Of a stretch of 64,000 bases of DNA, positions 18,753 to 27,806 are shown piece after piece. Position 1 is the first letter of the stretch. Each line of letters begins with the position of its first letter. A program made the position numbers and the translations under genes. A model generated the notes under the pieces. That model had not been told where the DNA came from, made no database searches, and was given only the letters and a program-made list of their open reading frames with translations. Source of the DNA: Chromobacterium phragmitis (GTDB lineage Bacteria; Pseudomonadota; Gammaproteobacteria; Burkholderiales; Chromobacteriaceae); NCBI RefSeq assembly GCF_003325475.1, contig NZ_CP029495.1, positions 1,240,001 to 1,304,000 on the forward strand, read 5' to 3'.

Positions 18753-19071
18753 GCCGGCGCGGCTGCTGCAGGCCTGGAGCGCCTGGAACGGCCCGCCCAG
18801 GCGCGATATCGCCTGCGGCCTGCAACTGCGCGGCGCCTGCCTGTGGCTGATGCCGGCGCTGAGCGCCTTCAACGCTGCCGCCCATATCCATGCCCAGCCG
18901 TCCCGCGCCAGGCTGGCGGCCGCGGTCTGCATGCTGGCCGGGTTCGCCCATGGGTCCAACCTGCTGTCCATCATGCCGTTGCGCGCGGCGCTGACGCAGG
19001 GTTCAGGCGGAATCGCGCTGGCCGCGCCCGAGGCCATCGCTTATTGGAAAATACGGAAGCAAAAACGATGA
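18736..19071 (+). CDS. Small hypothetical protein, possibly membrane-associated
   Basis: A 111-residue product starting at ATG 18736 (MPCSNKPARLLQAW), overlapping the preceding gene by 17 bp and ending in an ATGA overlap with the CHAP gene. These overlaps on both sides are the main evidence that it is real. It has moderately hydrophobic stretches (LRGACLWLMPALSAF; LAAAVCMLAGFAHG) and a basic C-terminus (KIRKQKR). Function is unknown. Codon composition matches its neighbours. Confidence 0.55.
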   Translation: MPCSNKPARLLQAWSAWNGPPRRDIACGLQLRGACLWLMPALSAFNAAAHIHAQPSRARLAAAVCMLAGFAHGSNLLSIMPLRAALTQGSGGIALAAPEAIAYWKIRKQKR

Positions 19072-19727
19072 CGAGCCAAACCAAGAAACTGCGCGCGGCA
19101 TTGGCCATTCCGCTCCTCGCGTTGGCCGGGTATTGGGGCGCGACGCATTGGAACAGCAACCGTTCGCGCTCGATCGGGGAAGTCGTCGACAGCCTGAACG
19201 GCGTGCCGGTGCACTACAACGGCGGCGTTCAGCACGTGGACGGCCGTAATCTAGCGCCGGACGGCTACAACCTGGGGCTGCGCTTCCAGTGCGTAGAGTT
19301 CGTCAAGCGCTACTACTACCAGCGCTTCGGGCACAAGATGCCCTACGACAAAGGCCATGCCCGCGACTTCTTCCTGCCCGCGCTGCCGGACGGCGCCCTG
19401 AATCCGCAACGCGGCCTGCTCCAGTTCCGCAACGGCGGCGCCAGCGCGCCTCAGGCCGACGATCTGGCGGTATTCTCGCCATGGATTTTCAACCGCTACG
19501 GCCATGTCGCCATCGTCAGCGCAGTGGGAGCGGACTACGTGGAGATCATCCAGCAGAACCCAGGCCCCTTCGGCTCCTCGCGAGAGCGCATGCCGCTGCA
19601 GACGGAACACGGCATGTTCAAGGTTGGGCATCCGCGGCTGCAGGGCTGGCTGCGCCTGCCGCCGCCCGCCGAGGACGAGCCCGCGCCAGCAGCATCCCCA
19701 AGCCAGGAAAGCCAAACTCATGATTAG
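19068..19727 (+). CDS. CHAP-domain amidase/peptidase, membrane-anchored or exported
   Basis: A 219-residue protein with an N-terminal hydrophobic segment (AALAIPLLALAGYWGATHW) that serves as signal or anchor, followed by a CHAP domain. The catalytic Cys is C75 in RFQCVEFVKRYY and the His is H146 in YGHVAIVSAV, with E159/N164 downstream (VEIIQQNPG). CHAP enzymes cleave peptidoglycan cross-bridges or glutathionylspermidine-type amides. The C-terminal tail is Pro/Ala/Glu-rich. It starts inside the end of the preceding gene (ATGA) and overlaps the next by 8 bp, so the unit is translationally coupled. Substrate is not determined; peptidoglycan is the simplest guess. Confidence 0.85.
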   Translation: MTSQTKKLRAALAIPLLALAGYWGATHWNSNRSRSIGEVVDSLNGVPVHYNGGVQHVDGRNLAPDGYNLGLRFQCVEFVKRYYYQRFGHKMPYDKGHARDFFLPALPDGALNPQRGLLQFRNGGASAPQADDLAVFSPWIFNRYGHVAIVSAVGADYVEIIQQNPGPFGSSRERMPLQTEHGMFKVGHPRLQGWLRLPPPAEDEPAPAASPSQESQTHD

Positions 19728-20511
19728 AACCGTTCTGCTCTGCCTGATGGGCTTGTCCTGTCTGGGCATGGCTCAGGCCGCCCCCCAGCTCCGGCAAACC
19801 GTCGCCGCGCATATCGTCAGCTTGTCGCCCGACGGCGGCAGCCTGCTGCTGGCGCGCGAGGAGCAGTTGCTGGGAGATGACAGCCAACTGGCCAAGGCGC
19901 TGGAAAAGATACTGTTGATCGGCACCCGCCATCAAAGCAGCCTGCCTGGGCTGAACTGGACGCGCGGCGAACAGCATCAGGCGCTGGATGGCTACGACTC
20001 TATCCTGCCGGCCTATCTGCGCTGGTCCGATGACGGCATGACGCTGGCGCTTTCCGCCGGCAAGCGGGACGACCTCCGCGCCGTGCTCTGGCGGCGCGGC
20101 TCGCCGCCATTGGAGGTGGGCCCGGAGGACTCCGCGCTGGCCGGCGTATTGGATCTCTCCCGCGATGGTCGCTCGGTGCTGGGTTGGTTCGTATCGAAGC
20201 AAAGCGGCAAGCCTCGGGGTTTTCTCTGGCGCGAAGGCCAAGGCGCGGCGGCCTTGCCCGCCGATTTCGTTCCCCTGCGCCTGCAGCGCGCGGGCAAGGG
20301 AGTGTTCGGCTTTCTGGCCGGCGCCGACGGCGAATGGGGGGAAAGCGCCTGGCTGAGCTTTGGCGACGGCATCGCCCGACCGCTGCGCTGCCCCGCTGAC
20401 GGCAAAGCCAACCCTGCGTCTGAATGGCTGGAGTCGGCGGATGGCGGCGTGGTGGCGATCACCGATAAAAGCCGCCCCCCGCAACCAGGCTGCGTTTACC
20501 GCCTGGAGTGA
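19720..20511 (+). CDS. Exported beta-propeller-like protein of unknown function
   Basis: A 263-residue protein starting at ATG 19720, 8 bp inside the CHAP gene. The signal peptide is MIRTVLLCLMGLSCLGMAQA. The mature part repeats a pattern of short strands with SPDGGSLLLA, SDDGMTLALS, SRDGRSVLGW and SADGGVVAIT, like the SxDGxxL strands of WD40/TolB-type propellers. Only four or five such strands are visible, so it may be a partial propeller. Last gene of the 18411-20511 unit; probably periplasmic. No family name can be given. Confidence 0.7.
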   Translation: MIRTVLLCLMGLSCLGMAQAAPQLRQTVAAHIVSLSPDGGSLLLAREEQLLGDDSQLAKALEKILLIGTRHQSSLPGLNWTRGEQHQALDGYDSILPAYLRWSDDGMTLALSAGKRDDLRAVLWRRGSPPLEVGPEDSALAGVLDLSRDGRSVLGWFVSKQSGKPRGFLWREGQGAAALPADFVPLRLQRAGKGVFGFLAGADGEWGESAWLSFGDGIARPLRCPADGKANPASEWLESADGGVVAITDKSRPPQPGCVYRLE

Positions 20512-20544
20512 AACGCCTTGCGCGCCCTTCCCGCACGGCGCCCA

Positions 20545-20578
20545 TGAAAAAGCCCGGCGCCCAAACAGGCTGCCGGGC
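20545..20578 (-). terminator. Intrinsic terminator of glmU
   Basis: Read on the minus strand, GCCCGGC...GCCGGGC (20552-20578) is followed by TTTTTC. It sits between the convergent ends of the CHAP operon and glmU. Confidence 0.75.
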
Positions 20579-20598
20579 CTCGCGGCGGCGCCGCTCGC

Positions 20599-21963
20599 TC
20601 AACTCTTTTTCTGCGGCCGCTTCCAGCCCGGCACCGAGGTCTGGCGCGCGCGAGCTACGGTCAGCTGTCCGGCCGGCGCGGTCTTGTTGACCACCGAGCC
20701 TGCCGCGATGGTGGCGCCGTCCTCCAGCGTCACCGGCGCCACCATCAGCGTGCCGGAGCCGACGAAGACGTCGTCGCCGATCACCGTCTTGAATTTGTTC
20801 ACGCCGTCGTAGTTGCAGGTGACGGAGCCGGCGCCGACATTGACCTTGCGGCCGATTTCGGCGTCGCCGATATAGGTCAGGTGATTGACCTTGGACCCCT
20901 CTCCCACCTTGCTCTTTTTCACTTCGACGAAATTGCCGATATGCACGCGGGCGGCGAGCTCCGCGCCGGGTCGCAGGCGGGCGTAGGGGCCGATCTTGCA
21001 GGCTTCGCCCACCACCGCGTCCTCCAGGTGCGAATACGGCGCGATCTTGGTCCCGGCCGCGATCTTCACGTTCTTCAGCACGCAGTAGGCGCCGATCTCC
21101 ACCTGGTCGCCCAGCGCCACCGCGCCTTCGAACACGCAGCCCACGTCGATGGATACGTCCATGCCGTGCGTCACTTCGCCGCGGATGTCGATGCGCGCCG
21201 GGTCGGCCAGCGTCACGCCGGCTTCCAGCAAGGCGCGCGCCTGATTGGCCTGCAGGATGCGCTCCAGCTCGGCCAGTTGCAGCTTGTTGTTGACGCCGGC
21301 GGCTTCCCAGCTGGCGTCCACGCTGGCGCTTTCCACCGCCACGCCGTCCTTCACCGCCAGTTCCAGCACGTCGGTCAGATAGTATTCGCCCTGGGCGTTG
21401 CCGTTTTTCAACGCGTTCAGCCAGCCTGCCAGCCGCGCATTCGGCAGCGCCATCATGCCGGTGTTGATTTCGCGGATGGCCAACTGTTCCGGCGTGCAAT
21501 CCTTGTGTTCGACGATGGCCTTGAGCTTGCCGTCCGCGCCGCGCACCATGCGGCCGTAGCCGCTGGCGTCGTCCAGCACGTCGGTCAGCACCGCCATGCC
21601 GCTGCCGGCGGCGTCGATCAGACGCTGCAGCGTGCCGGTCTTGGTCAGCGGCACATCGCCGTACAGCACCAGGGTCTTGCCGTCCGCCGGCAGGTGCGGC
21701 AGCGCCATCTTCAGCGCGTGGCCGGTGCCCAGCTGTTCGGCCTGCTCGGCCCAGACGATGTCGCCGTCGCCGATGCGCTCGCGCACCTGGTCGCCGCCGT
21801 GGCCGTACACTACCACCAACCGGGAAGGATTCAGGCCGCGCGCGGTGCGGATCACCCGCGCCAGCATCGGTTCGCCGCCGATGGGATGCAGTACTTTGGG
21901 CATGCTGGAATACATGCGCTTGCCCTTGCCGGCGGCAAGGATGACGATACTCAGACTATCCAT
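20599..21963 (-). CDS. glmU: Bifunctional UDP-GlcNAc pyrophosphorylase / glucosamine-1-P acetyltransferase
   Basis: A 454-residue enzyme catalysing the last two steps to UDP-GlcNAc. The start is ATG 21963 (MDSLSIVILAAGKGKRM); a longer frame to 22005 reads through the atp terminator and is rejected. The N-terminal uridyltransferase carries LAAGKGKRM and LYGDVPLT. The C-terminal left-handed beta-helix shows hexapeptide repeats (IGPYARLRPGAEL; VNVGAGSVTCNYDG) and ends in the usual basic tail (GWKRPQKKS). It lies directly downstream of atpC but after a strong terminator, so it needs its own promoter within 21964-21990. Functionally linked to glmS. Confidence 0.98.
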   Translation of the reverse strand: MDSLSIVILAAGKGKRMYSSMPKVLHPIGGEPMLARVIRTARGLNPSRLVVVYGHGGDQVRERIGDGDIVWAEQAEQLGTGHALKMALPHLPADGKTLVLYGDVPLTKTGTLQRLIDAAGSGMAVLTDVLDDASGYGRMVRGADGKLKAIVEHKDCTPEQLAIREINTGMMALPNARLAGWLNALKNGNAQGEYYLTDVLELAVKDGVAVESASVDASWEAAGVNNKLQLAELERILQANQARALLEAGVTLADPARIDIRGEVTHGMDVSIDVGCVFEGAVALGDQVEIGAYCVLKNVKIAAGTKIAPYSHLEDAVVGEACKIGPYARLRPGAELAARVHIGNFVEVKKSKVGEGSKVNHLTYIGDAEIGRKVNVGAGSVTCNYDGVNKFKTVIGDDVFVGSGTLMVAPVTLEDGATIAAGSVVNKTAPAGQLTVARARQTSVPGWKRPQKKS

Positions 21964-21983
21964 GATATGTATTTGCCAAAGCC

Positions 21984-22020
21984 AAAAACGGAAAAAGGCC
22001 GCCACTTGCGTGGCAGCCTT
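21984..22020 (-). terminator. Intrinsic terminator of the ATP synthase operon
   Basis: On the minus strand AAGGCTGCCAC-GCAA-GTGGCGGCCTT (22020-21996) is followed by TTTTTCCGTTTTT. It follows atpC by about 30 bp and leaves little space for a glmU promoter. Confidence 0.85.
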
Positions 22021-22048
22021 GCACTATACACGATTGCGCATCGCGTAA

Positions 22049-22471
22049 TCAGTGAGCGCGCTTCTTGAGGTAATCCAGCGTCTTGAGTTCGGCAATCGCC
22101 ACCGCCAGTGCGGCGTGGGCTTTGGCCGTGCTCATGTCGTCGGTCGCGTGCTTGAGGGCATCCTCGGCAGCGCGTTTCGCCTCATTGGCGCGGGCCTCAT
22201 CGAGATCCTCGCCGCGGATCGCCGTATCGGCGAGCACGGTGATCAGGCTCGGCTGCACTTCCATCATGCCGCCGGACACCGCCACCAGTACTTCTTCCTT
22301 GGAGCCCGGCACCTTCAGACGAAGCACGCCGGGCTTGATACGGGTCAGGAGCGGCACGTGTTGCGGATAGATACCGATCTCACCTTCGGTAGCCGGCGCC
22401 ACGACAAACTCGGCCTCACCGGAATAGATGAGTTGTTCGGTGCTAACCACTTCCACATGCATCTTGGACAT
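22049..22471 (-). CDS. atpC: F1Fo ATP synthase epsilon subunit
   Basis: A 140-residue epsilon subunit of the F1 central stalk, which couples rotation and inhibits ATP hydrolysis. The N-terminal beta-sandwich begins MSKMHVEVVSTEQLIYSG and contains GEIGIYPQHVPLLT; the C-terminal two-helix hairpin is Ala-rich and ends KRAH. Last gene of the nine-gene atp operon, 11 bp after atpD and followed by the terminator. Length is normal for proteobacteria. Confidence 0.97.
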   Translation of the reverse strand: MSKMHVEVVSTEQLIYSGEAEFVVAPATEGEIGIYPQHVPLLTRIKPGVLRLKVPGSKEEVLVAVSGGMMEVQPSLITVLADTAIRGEDLDEARANEAKRAAEDALKHATDDMSTAKAHAALAVAIAELKTLDYLKKRAH

Positions 22472-22482
22472 TAGCCCTCTCC

Positions 22483-23880
22483 TTAGTTAAGCGTCTTGGC
22501 TTTCTCGACGGCTTCTTCGATGCCACCAACCATGTAGAACGCTTGTTCCGGCAGGTGGTCGTATTCGCCAGCAATGATCGCCTTGAAGCCCTTGATGGTT
22601 TCGCGCAGCGAAACGTATTTGCCCGGCGAACCGGTAAATACTTCGGCCACGTGGAACGGCTGGGACAGGAAGCGCTGGATCTTACGGGCGCGAGCCACGA
22701 CCAGCTTGTCTTCCTCGGACAGTTCGTCCATACCCAGAATCGCGATGATGTCGCGCAGTTCCTTGTAGCGCTGCAGCGTGGACTGCACGCCGCGGGCGAC
22801 CGAGTAATGCTCTTCGCCGACGACCAGCGGATCCAGCTGGCGCGAGGTGGAGTCGAGCGGGTCCACGGCCGGGTAGATACCCAGCGATGCGATGTCGCGC
22901 GACAGAACCACGGTTGCGTCCAAGTGGGCGAAGGTGGTCGCCGGGGACGGGTCGGTCAAGTCATCGGCAGGGACGTATACGGCCTGGATGGAGGTAATGG
23001 AACCATCCTTGGTCGAGGTAATACGCTCTTGCAGACGGCCCATTTCCTCGGCCAGCGTCGGCTGGTAGCCCACCGCGGACGGCATACGGCCCAGCAGGGC
23101 GGACACTTCGGTACCGGCCAGGGTGTAACGGTAGATGTTGTCCACGAACAGCAGCACGTCGCGGCCTTTGCCGCTTTCGTCCTTCTCGTCGCGGAAGTGC
23201 TCGGCCATGGTCAGGCCGGTCAGCGCCACGCGCAGACGGTTGCCCGGCGGCTCGTTCATCTGGCCGTAAACCATCGCCACCTTATCCAGAACGTTGGAGT
23301 CCTTCATCTCGTGATAGAAGTCGTTGCCTTCACGAGTGCGCTCACCAACGCCGGCAAACACGGACAGACCCGAGTGCGCCTTGGCGATGTTGTTGATCAG
23401 CTCCATCATGTTCACGGTCTTGCCCACGCCGGCGCCGCCGAACAGGCCCACTTTGCCGCCCTTGGCGAACGGACACAGCAGGTCGATCACCTTGATGCCG
23501 GTTTCCAGCAGGTCGGTGGCGGCGGACAGCTCGTCGAACTTCGGAGCGGTCTGGTGGATGGCGCGACGCTTGTCGGTAGCCACCGGACCAGCTTCGTCCA
23601 CCGGGTTACCCAACACGTCCATGATGCGGCCGAGGGTGGCGGTGCCCACCGGCACCGAGATCGGTGCGCCGGTGCTGGCAACAGCCATGCCACGCTTCAG
23701 ACCGTCGGAGCTGCCCATCGCAATGGTGCGGACCACGCCGTCGCCCAGCTGTTGCTGAACTTCAAGCGTCAGATCGACGTCAACCAGCTTCAGGGCATCA
23801 TAAATCTTCGGCATGGCATCGCGCGGAAACTCCACGTCGATCACCGCGCCAATGATTTGTACGATTTTGCCTTGGCTCAT
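22483..23880 (-). CDS. atpD: F1Fo ATP synthase beta subunit
   Basis: A 465-residue catalytic subunit. Walker A is GGAGVGKTV, the catalytic glutamate lies in AGVGERTREGND, and the Walker B strand is DVLLFVDNIYRYT. The starting sequence MSQGKIVQIIGAVIDVEFPR is typical of betaproteobacteria. It sits in the canonical place between atpG and atpC. Confidence 0.99.
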   Translation of the reverse strand: MSQGKIVQIIGAVIDVEFPRDAMPKIYDALKLVDVDLTLEVQQQLGDGVVRTIAMGSSDGLKRGMAVASTGAPISVPVGTATLGRIMDVLGNPVDEAGPVATDKRRAIHQTAPKFDELSAATDLLETGIKVIDLLCPFAKGGKVGLFGGAGVGKTVNMMELINNIAKAHSGLSVFAGVGERTREGNDFYHEMKDSNVLDKVAMVYGQMNEPPGNRLRVALTGLTMAEHFRDEKDESGKGRDVLLFVDNIYRYTLAGTEVSALLGRMPSAVGYQPTLAEEMGRLQERITSTKDGSITSIQAVYVPADDLTDPSPATTFAHLDATVVLSRDIASLGIYPAVDPLDSTSRQLDPLVVGEEHYSVARGVQSTLQRYKELRDIIAILGMDELSEEDKLVVARARKIQRFLSQPFHVAEVFTGSPGKYVSLRETIKGFKAIIAGEYDHLPEQAFYMVGGIEEAVEKAKTLN

Positions 23881-23922
23881 TATCGCTTCCTAAAATAAAC
23901 TTTTCACAGTTCCGTAAACGGC

Positions 23923-24789
23923 TTACACCGCTGCGGCGCCCGCCACGATTTCCGACAACTCGGTGGTAATCGCCGCCTGACGCGCCTTGTTGTATACCAG
24001 GCGCAGCTGCTTGATGGTGTTGCCCGCGTTGTCGGTGGCGGCTTTCATCGCCACCATCCGCGCGGCCTGCTCGGAAGCCATGTTCTCGGCCAGAGCCTGA
24101 TACACCACCGATTCCAGATAACGACGCACCAAGAATTCCATCAGCGTCGGCGCATCCGGCTCGTACAGGTAATCCCACGAGTGCGAATGCTCCACCACCA
24201 TATGGTGCGGAGTCAGCGGAAGCAGCTGTTCCAGTGCCGGCTCCTGCTTCATGGTATTCACGAAGCCGGAGTAGACGATGTAAACCGCATCCAGTTCACC
24301 TTCAGCGTACTGGCTGAACAGAACGGTAAGCGGGCCAATCAGTTTTTCCATCTTCGGCACGTCGCCGAGATGGACCGCGCTAGCCACCACGTTGAGACGG
24401 GCGCGCTGGGCTGCCGCCAGGCCTTTCTGGCCCAGGCAGCAAACGTCGATTTCGACGTTCTGATCCCGCAATTCCTTGACCTTGGCAAAGAAGCGCTTGA
24501 ACGAGTTCACGTTCAGGCCGCCGCAAAGACCCTTGTCGGAGGAAACCAGGATGATGCCGGCGCGCTTGACCACGTCACGACGGGCAAGCAGCGGGTGACC
24601 AAGTTCCGCGTTCGCCTGAGCGAGGTGCGCCATAACCGTGCGCACCTTCTCGGCGTAAGGACGGGCAGCGCGCATACGCTCTTGCGTTTTGCGCATCTTC
24701 GAGGTCGACACCATCTGCATAGCGCGGGTGATCTTCTGCGTGTTCTGCACGCTTCGGATCTTGGTGAGAATCTCTTTACCGACTGCCAT
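23923..24789 (-). CDS. atpG: F1Fo ATP synthase gamma subunit
   Basis: A 288-residue central-stalk subunit. The N-terminal coiled-coil helix MAVGKEILTKIRSVQNTQKI and the C-terminal helix (RMVAMKAATDNAGNTIKQL) form the rotating shaft; DKGLCGGLN is the conserved internal motif. The gene is in normal operon position between atpA and atpD. Confidence 0.98.
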   Translation of the reverse strand: MAVGKEILTKIRSVQNTQKITRAMQMVSTSKMRKTQERMRAARPYAEKVRTVMAHLAQANAELGHPLLARRDVVKRAGIILVSSDKGLCGGLNVNSFKRFFAKVKELRDQNVEIDVCCLGQKGLAAAQRARLNVVASAVHLGDVPKMEKLIGPLTVLFSQYAEGELDAVYIVYSGFVNTMKQEPALEQLLPLTPHHMVVEHSHSWDYLYEPDAPTLMEFLVRRYLESVVYQALAENMASEQAARMVAMKAATDNAGNTIKQLRLVYNKARQAAITTELSEIVAGAAAV

Positions 24790-24828
24790 ATCCTGAACCT
24801 TTCTCTAGCTACGACGTGAGTCGAAGGC

Positions 24829-26373
24829 TCAGTTGAAGCTGTAGCCGGCCTTGAACGATTCCATCGCCTTGGCCAGTACCTTCTCGTTGTCGGCAGACAG
24901 ATCACCGGAGGCGTTCACGGCCTGCAGCACTTCGGCGTGGTTGGCACGCACGTTGGCCAGGAACTCGGCTTCGAAAGCCAGGGCTTTCTTCACCGGAACG
25001 TCTTCGTAGCTGCCCTTGTTCACCGCCCACAGGGTCAGCGCCATTTCCGCGGTGGACAGGGTGGAGAACTGTTTCTGCTTCATCAGTTCGGTCACCACTT
25101 CACCGTGGGACAGCTGCTTGCGGGTGGCTTCGTCCAGATCCGAGGCGAACTGCGCGAACGCAGCCAACTCGCGGTACTGGGCCAGCGCCAGACGGATACC
25201 GCCGCCGAGCTTCTTGATCACCTTGGTCTGAGCGGCGCCGCCCACGCGCGATACCGAGATACCGGCGTTGATGGCCGGACGGATGCCCGCGTTGAACAGG
25301 TCGGTTTCCAGGAAGATCTGGCCGTCGGTAATCGAAATCACGTTGGTCGGTACGAACGCGGATACGTCGCCGGCCTGGGTTTCGATGATCGGCAGAGCGG
25401 TCAGCGAACCGGTTTTGCCCTTCACGGCGCCGCCAGTCAGCTTTTCCACTTCGTCTTCGTTGATGCGCGCGGCGCGCTCCAGCAGACGGGAGTGGAGATA
25501 GAACACGTCGCCCGGGTAGGCTTCGCGGCCCGGCGGACGGCGCAGCAGCAGCGAGATCTGACGGTAGGCGACGGCTTGCTTGGACAGGTCGTCGTACACG
25601 ATCAGCGCGTCTTCGCCGATGTCGCGGAAGTATTCGCCCATCGCGCAGCCGGAGTACGGAGCGATGAACTGCAGGGCGGCGGCTTCGGAAGCGGTGGCGG
25701 CCACGATGATGGTGTGACCCATCGCGCCGTGCTCTTCCAGCTTGCGAACCACGTTGGCGATGGAGGAAGCCTTCTGACCCACGGCTACGTAGATGCAGAT
25801 GACGCCATTGCCCTTCTGGTTGATGATGGCGTCCAGCGCCACGGCGGTCTTGCCGGTCTGACGGTCGCCAATGATCAGCTCACGCTGGCCGCGGCCAACC
25901 GGAACCATGGAGTCGATGGACTTCAGGCCGGTCTGCATCGGCTGCGATACCGATTGACGCGCGATCACGCCCGGAGCGATCTTTTCGATCGGGGACGATT
26001 TCTGCGCGTTGATCGGGCCTTTGCCGTCGATCGGCTGACCCAGGGCGTTGACCACGCGGCCAATCAGCTCCGGACCCACCGGCACTTCCAGAATGCGACC
26101 GGTGCACTTGACTTCGTCGCCTTCGGAGATGTGCTCGTACTCGCCCAGCACCACGGCGCCGACAGAGTCGCGCTCCAGGTTCATGGCGAGGCCAAAGGTG
26201 TTGCCCGGGAATTCGAGCATTTCGCCCTGCATCACATCGGCAAGGCCGTGGATGCGGACGATACCGTCGGTCACGGAGATAACCGTGCCCTTGGTGCGAA
26301 CTTCAGCGCCTTCAGCCAGATTCTGGATCTTGGCCTTGATCAGATCGCTGATTTCAGAGGGGTTCAACTGCAT
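24829..26373 (-). CDS. atpA: F1Fo ATP synthase alpha subunit
   Basis: A 514-residue regulatory nucleotide-binding subunit. Walker A GDRQTGKTAVALD and the arginine-finger region SVSRVGGAAQTK are visible, with the starting sequence MQLNPSEISDLIKAKI. The C-terminal helical domain ends in ESFKAGYSFN. Operon position is canonical. Confidence 0.99.
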   Translation of the reverse strand: MQLNPSEISDLIKAKIQNLAEGAEVRTKGTVISVTDGIVRIHGLADVMQGEMLEFPGNTFGLAMNLERDSVGAVVLGEYEHISEGDEVKCTGRILEVPVGPELIGRVVNALGQPIDGKGPINAQKSSPIEKIAPGVIARQSVSQPMQTGLKSIDSMVPVGRGQRELIIGDRQTGKTAVALDAIINQKGNGVICIYVAVGQKASSIANVVRKLEEHGAMGHTIIVAATASEAAALQFIAPYSGCAMGEYFRDIGEDALIVYDDLSKQAVAYRQISLLLRRPPGREAYPGDVFYLHSRLLERAARINEDEVEKLTGGAVKGKTGSLTALPIIETQAGDVSAFVPTNVISITDGQIFLETDLFNAGIRPAINAGISVSRVGGAAQTKVIKKLGGGIRLALAQYRELAAFAQFASDLDEATRKQLSHGEVVTELMKQKQFSTLSTAEMALTLWAVNKGSYEDVPVKKALAFEAEFLANVRANHAEVLQAVNASGDLSADNEKVLAKAMESFKAGYSFN

Positions 26374-26381
26374 GATCTCTC

Positions 26382-26918
26382 CTAATTCTTGAGGCTTGCT
26401 GCCATTGCCTGCAGTTTGCCGCGCACGGAAGCGTCGATGACATCGTCGCCCACCGACACGCGAACGCCGCCGATCAGGTCGGCGTTCTCACGCACGTCAA
26501 GACGCACGGCTTTGCCGTATTTCTTGGAAAGCGTGTTGGTCAGTTCGGCTTTCTGTTCATCGGACAAAGCAAAAGCGGACTCCACCAGGGCGTCCACGAT
26601 GTTTTCCGATTGCGCCTTGAGCAATTCAAACTGCGCGGCGATTTCAGGCAGCAGCGTCAAACGGGCGTTCTCGATCAGCGCGGCGATGAAGCGTTTCACC
26701 TCATCGTTGCCGCGCGAGCCGAGCACATCCAGCATCAGCGCCTCAACCTCTTGTGCGGTATGTTTCGGATTGGTGACGACTTGGGCCAGATCCGGGTTAT
26801 TCACCATGGCAGCCAGCCACGACAGGGCGTCCGACCATTGGTCGAGCTTGCCCTGTTCCGTGGCGAGGCTGTATACCGCTTCGGCGTAGGGCCTTGCGAC
26901 GGTAATGAGTTCTGCCAT
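26382..26918 (-). CDS. atpH: F1Fo ATP synthase delta subunit
   Basis: A 178-residue peripheral-stalk subunit (OSCP homologue) linking the b subunits to the top of F1. It starts MAELITVARPYAEAVY, the standard N-terminal helix, and includes the C-terminal strand pattern DLIGGVRVSVGDDVID typical of the family. It lies 8 bp from atpA and 7 bp from atpF. Confidence 0.97.
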   Translation of the reverse strand: MAELITVARPYAEAVYSLATEQGKLDQWSDALSWLAAMVNNPDLAQVVTNPKHTAQEVEALMLDVLGSRGNDEVKRFIAALIENARLTLLPEIAAQFELLKAQSENIVDALVESAFALSDEQKAELTNTLSKKYGKAVRLDVRENADLIGGVRVSVGDDVIDASVRGKLQAMAASLKN

Positions 26919-26925
26919 GAGTTAG

Positions 26926-27396
26926 TTAAAACTCCGCTTTGATGGAGGCAAGCAGGTCGGCGTGCTTGGCGGCGTCGATCTCCTTGCGCAGGATCTTCTC
27001 GGCGCCGGCAACGGCCAGATCGGCGACATGCGCGCGCAGGGATTCCTTGGCGCGCAGCACTTCCTGGTCGGTTTCCGCCTTGGCGTCGGCCACGATGCGG
27101 GCACCTTCGGTGCGCGCCGCTTCCTTGGCTTCGTCCACGATCTGGTTCGCGCGCTTTTCGGCGGCAACCACGATCTCGGTCGCCTGCTGCTTGGCCTTGC
27201 GGATTTCGTCCGCAACGCGCTTTTCAGCGGCTTCCAGATCCTGCTTGCCGCGTTCCGCGGCGGCCAAGCCATCAGCGATACGCTTGGCCCGCTCATCCAT
27301 CATGTTGGTAAGCGGAGGCCAAACAAACTTCATGGTGAACCATACCAGGATGGCGAACGTGATCGCCTGGCCCAGTAGTGTTACGTTGAATTCCAC
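26926..27396 (-). CDS. atpF: F1Fo ATP synthase b subunit
   Basis: A 156-residue peripheral-stalk subunit: one N-terminal transmembrane helix (LLGQAITFAILVWFTMKFVW) followed by a long charged coiled coil rich in Ala, Lys and Glu. Only one b gene is present, so the stalk is a homodimer as in Escherichia coli. Confidence 0.97.
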   Translation of the reverse strand: MEFNVTLLGQAITFAILVWFTMKFVWPPLTNMMDERAKRIADGLAAAERGKQDLEAAEKRVADEIRKAKQQATEIVVAAEKRANQIVDEAKEAARTEGARIVADAKAETDQEVLRAKESLRAHVADLAVAGAEKILRKEIDAAKHADLLASIKAEF

Positions 27397-27454
27397 GCTT
27401 GTTTTCCTCCAGAGTATGACTACAACAACCGTCTACGTATCCGTCGGAAACGGA

Positions 27455-27742
27455 TTAGTGAGCCGCCTTAACGATAGCCAGGGCAGCGGACAGGAACGGG
27501 TTGTTGAAGGTGAACAGCATGGCGACACCAACACCGATCATGGAGATCGCGTCCAACAGACCGGCGATGATGAACAGCTTGGTTTGCAGAACCGGGATCA
27601 TTTCCGGCTGGCGAGCGGAGGACTCGAGGAACTTGCCACCCAGAATGGCGAAACCGATAGCGGTGCCCAGAGCGCCGAGGCCAATGATCAGAGCGGCAGC
27701 GATAGCGGTCATCGACTGAATCTGAGAAACGAGTGCTTCCAT
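27455..27742 (-). CDS. atpE: F1Fo ATP synthase c subunit
   Basis: A 95-residue hairpin of two transmembrane helices forming the proton-driven rotor ring. The Gly-rich first helix contains IIGLGALGTAIGFAILGG. The proton-binding Asp lies in helix 2 (AGLLDAISMIGVG). Absence of the extra polar Na+ ligands suggests proton coupling. The N-terminus is some 15 residues longer than in Escherichia coli, as in other betaproteobacteria. Confidence 0.97.
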   Translation of the reverse strand: MEALVSQIQSMTAIAAALIIGLGALGTAIGFAILGGKFLESSARQPEMIPVLQTKLFIIAGLLDAISMIGVGVAMLFTFNNPFLSAALAIVKAAH

Positions 27743-27806
27743 TGTGTATCTCCTAAGACTTAAAGCAAGGATGGTTGGGTAAAAAGAAGGATGAATCTAC
27801 GGTAAA

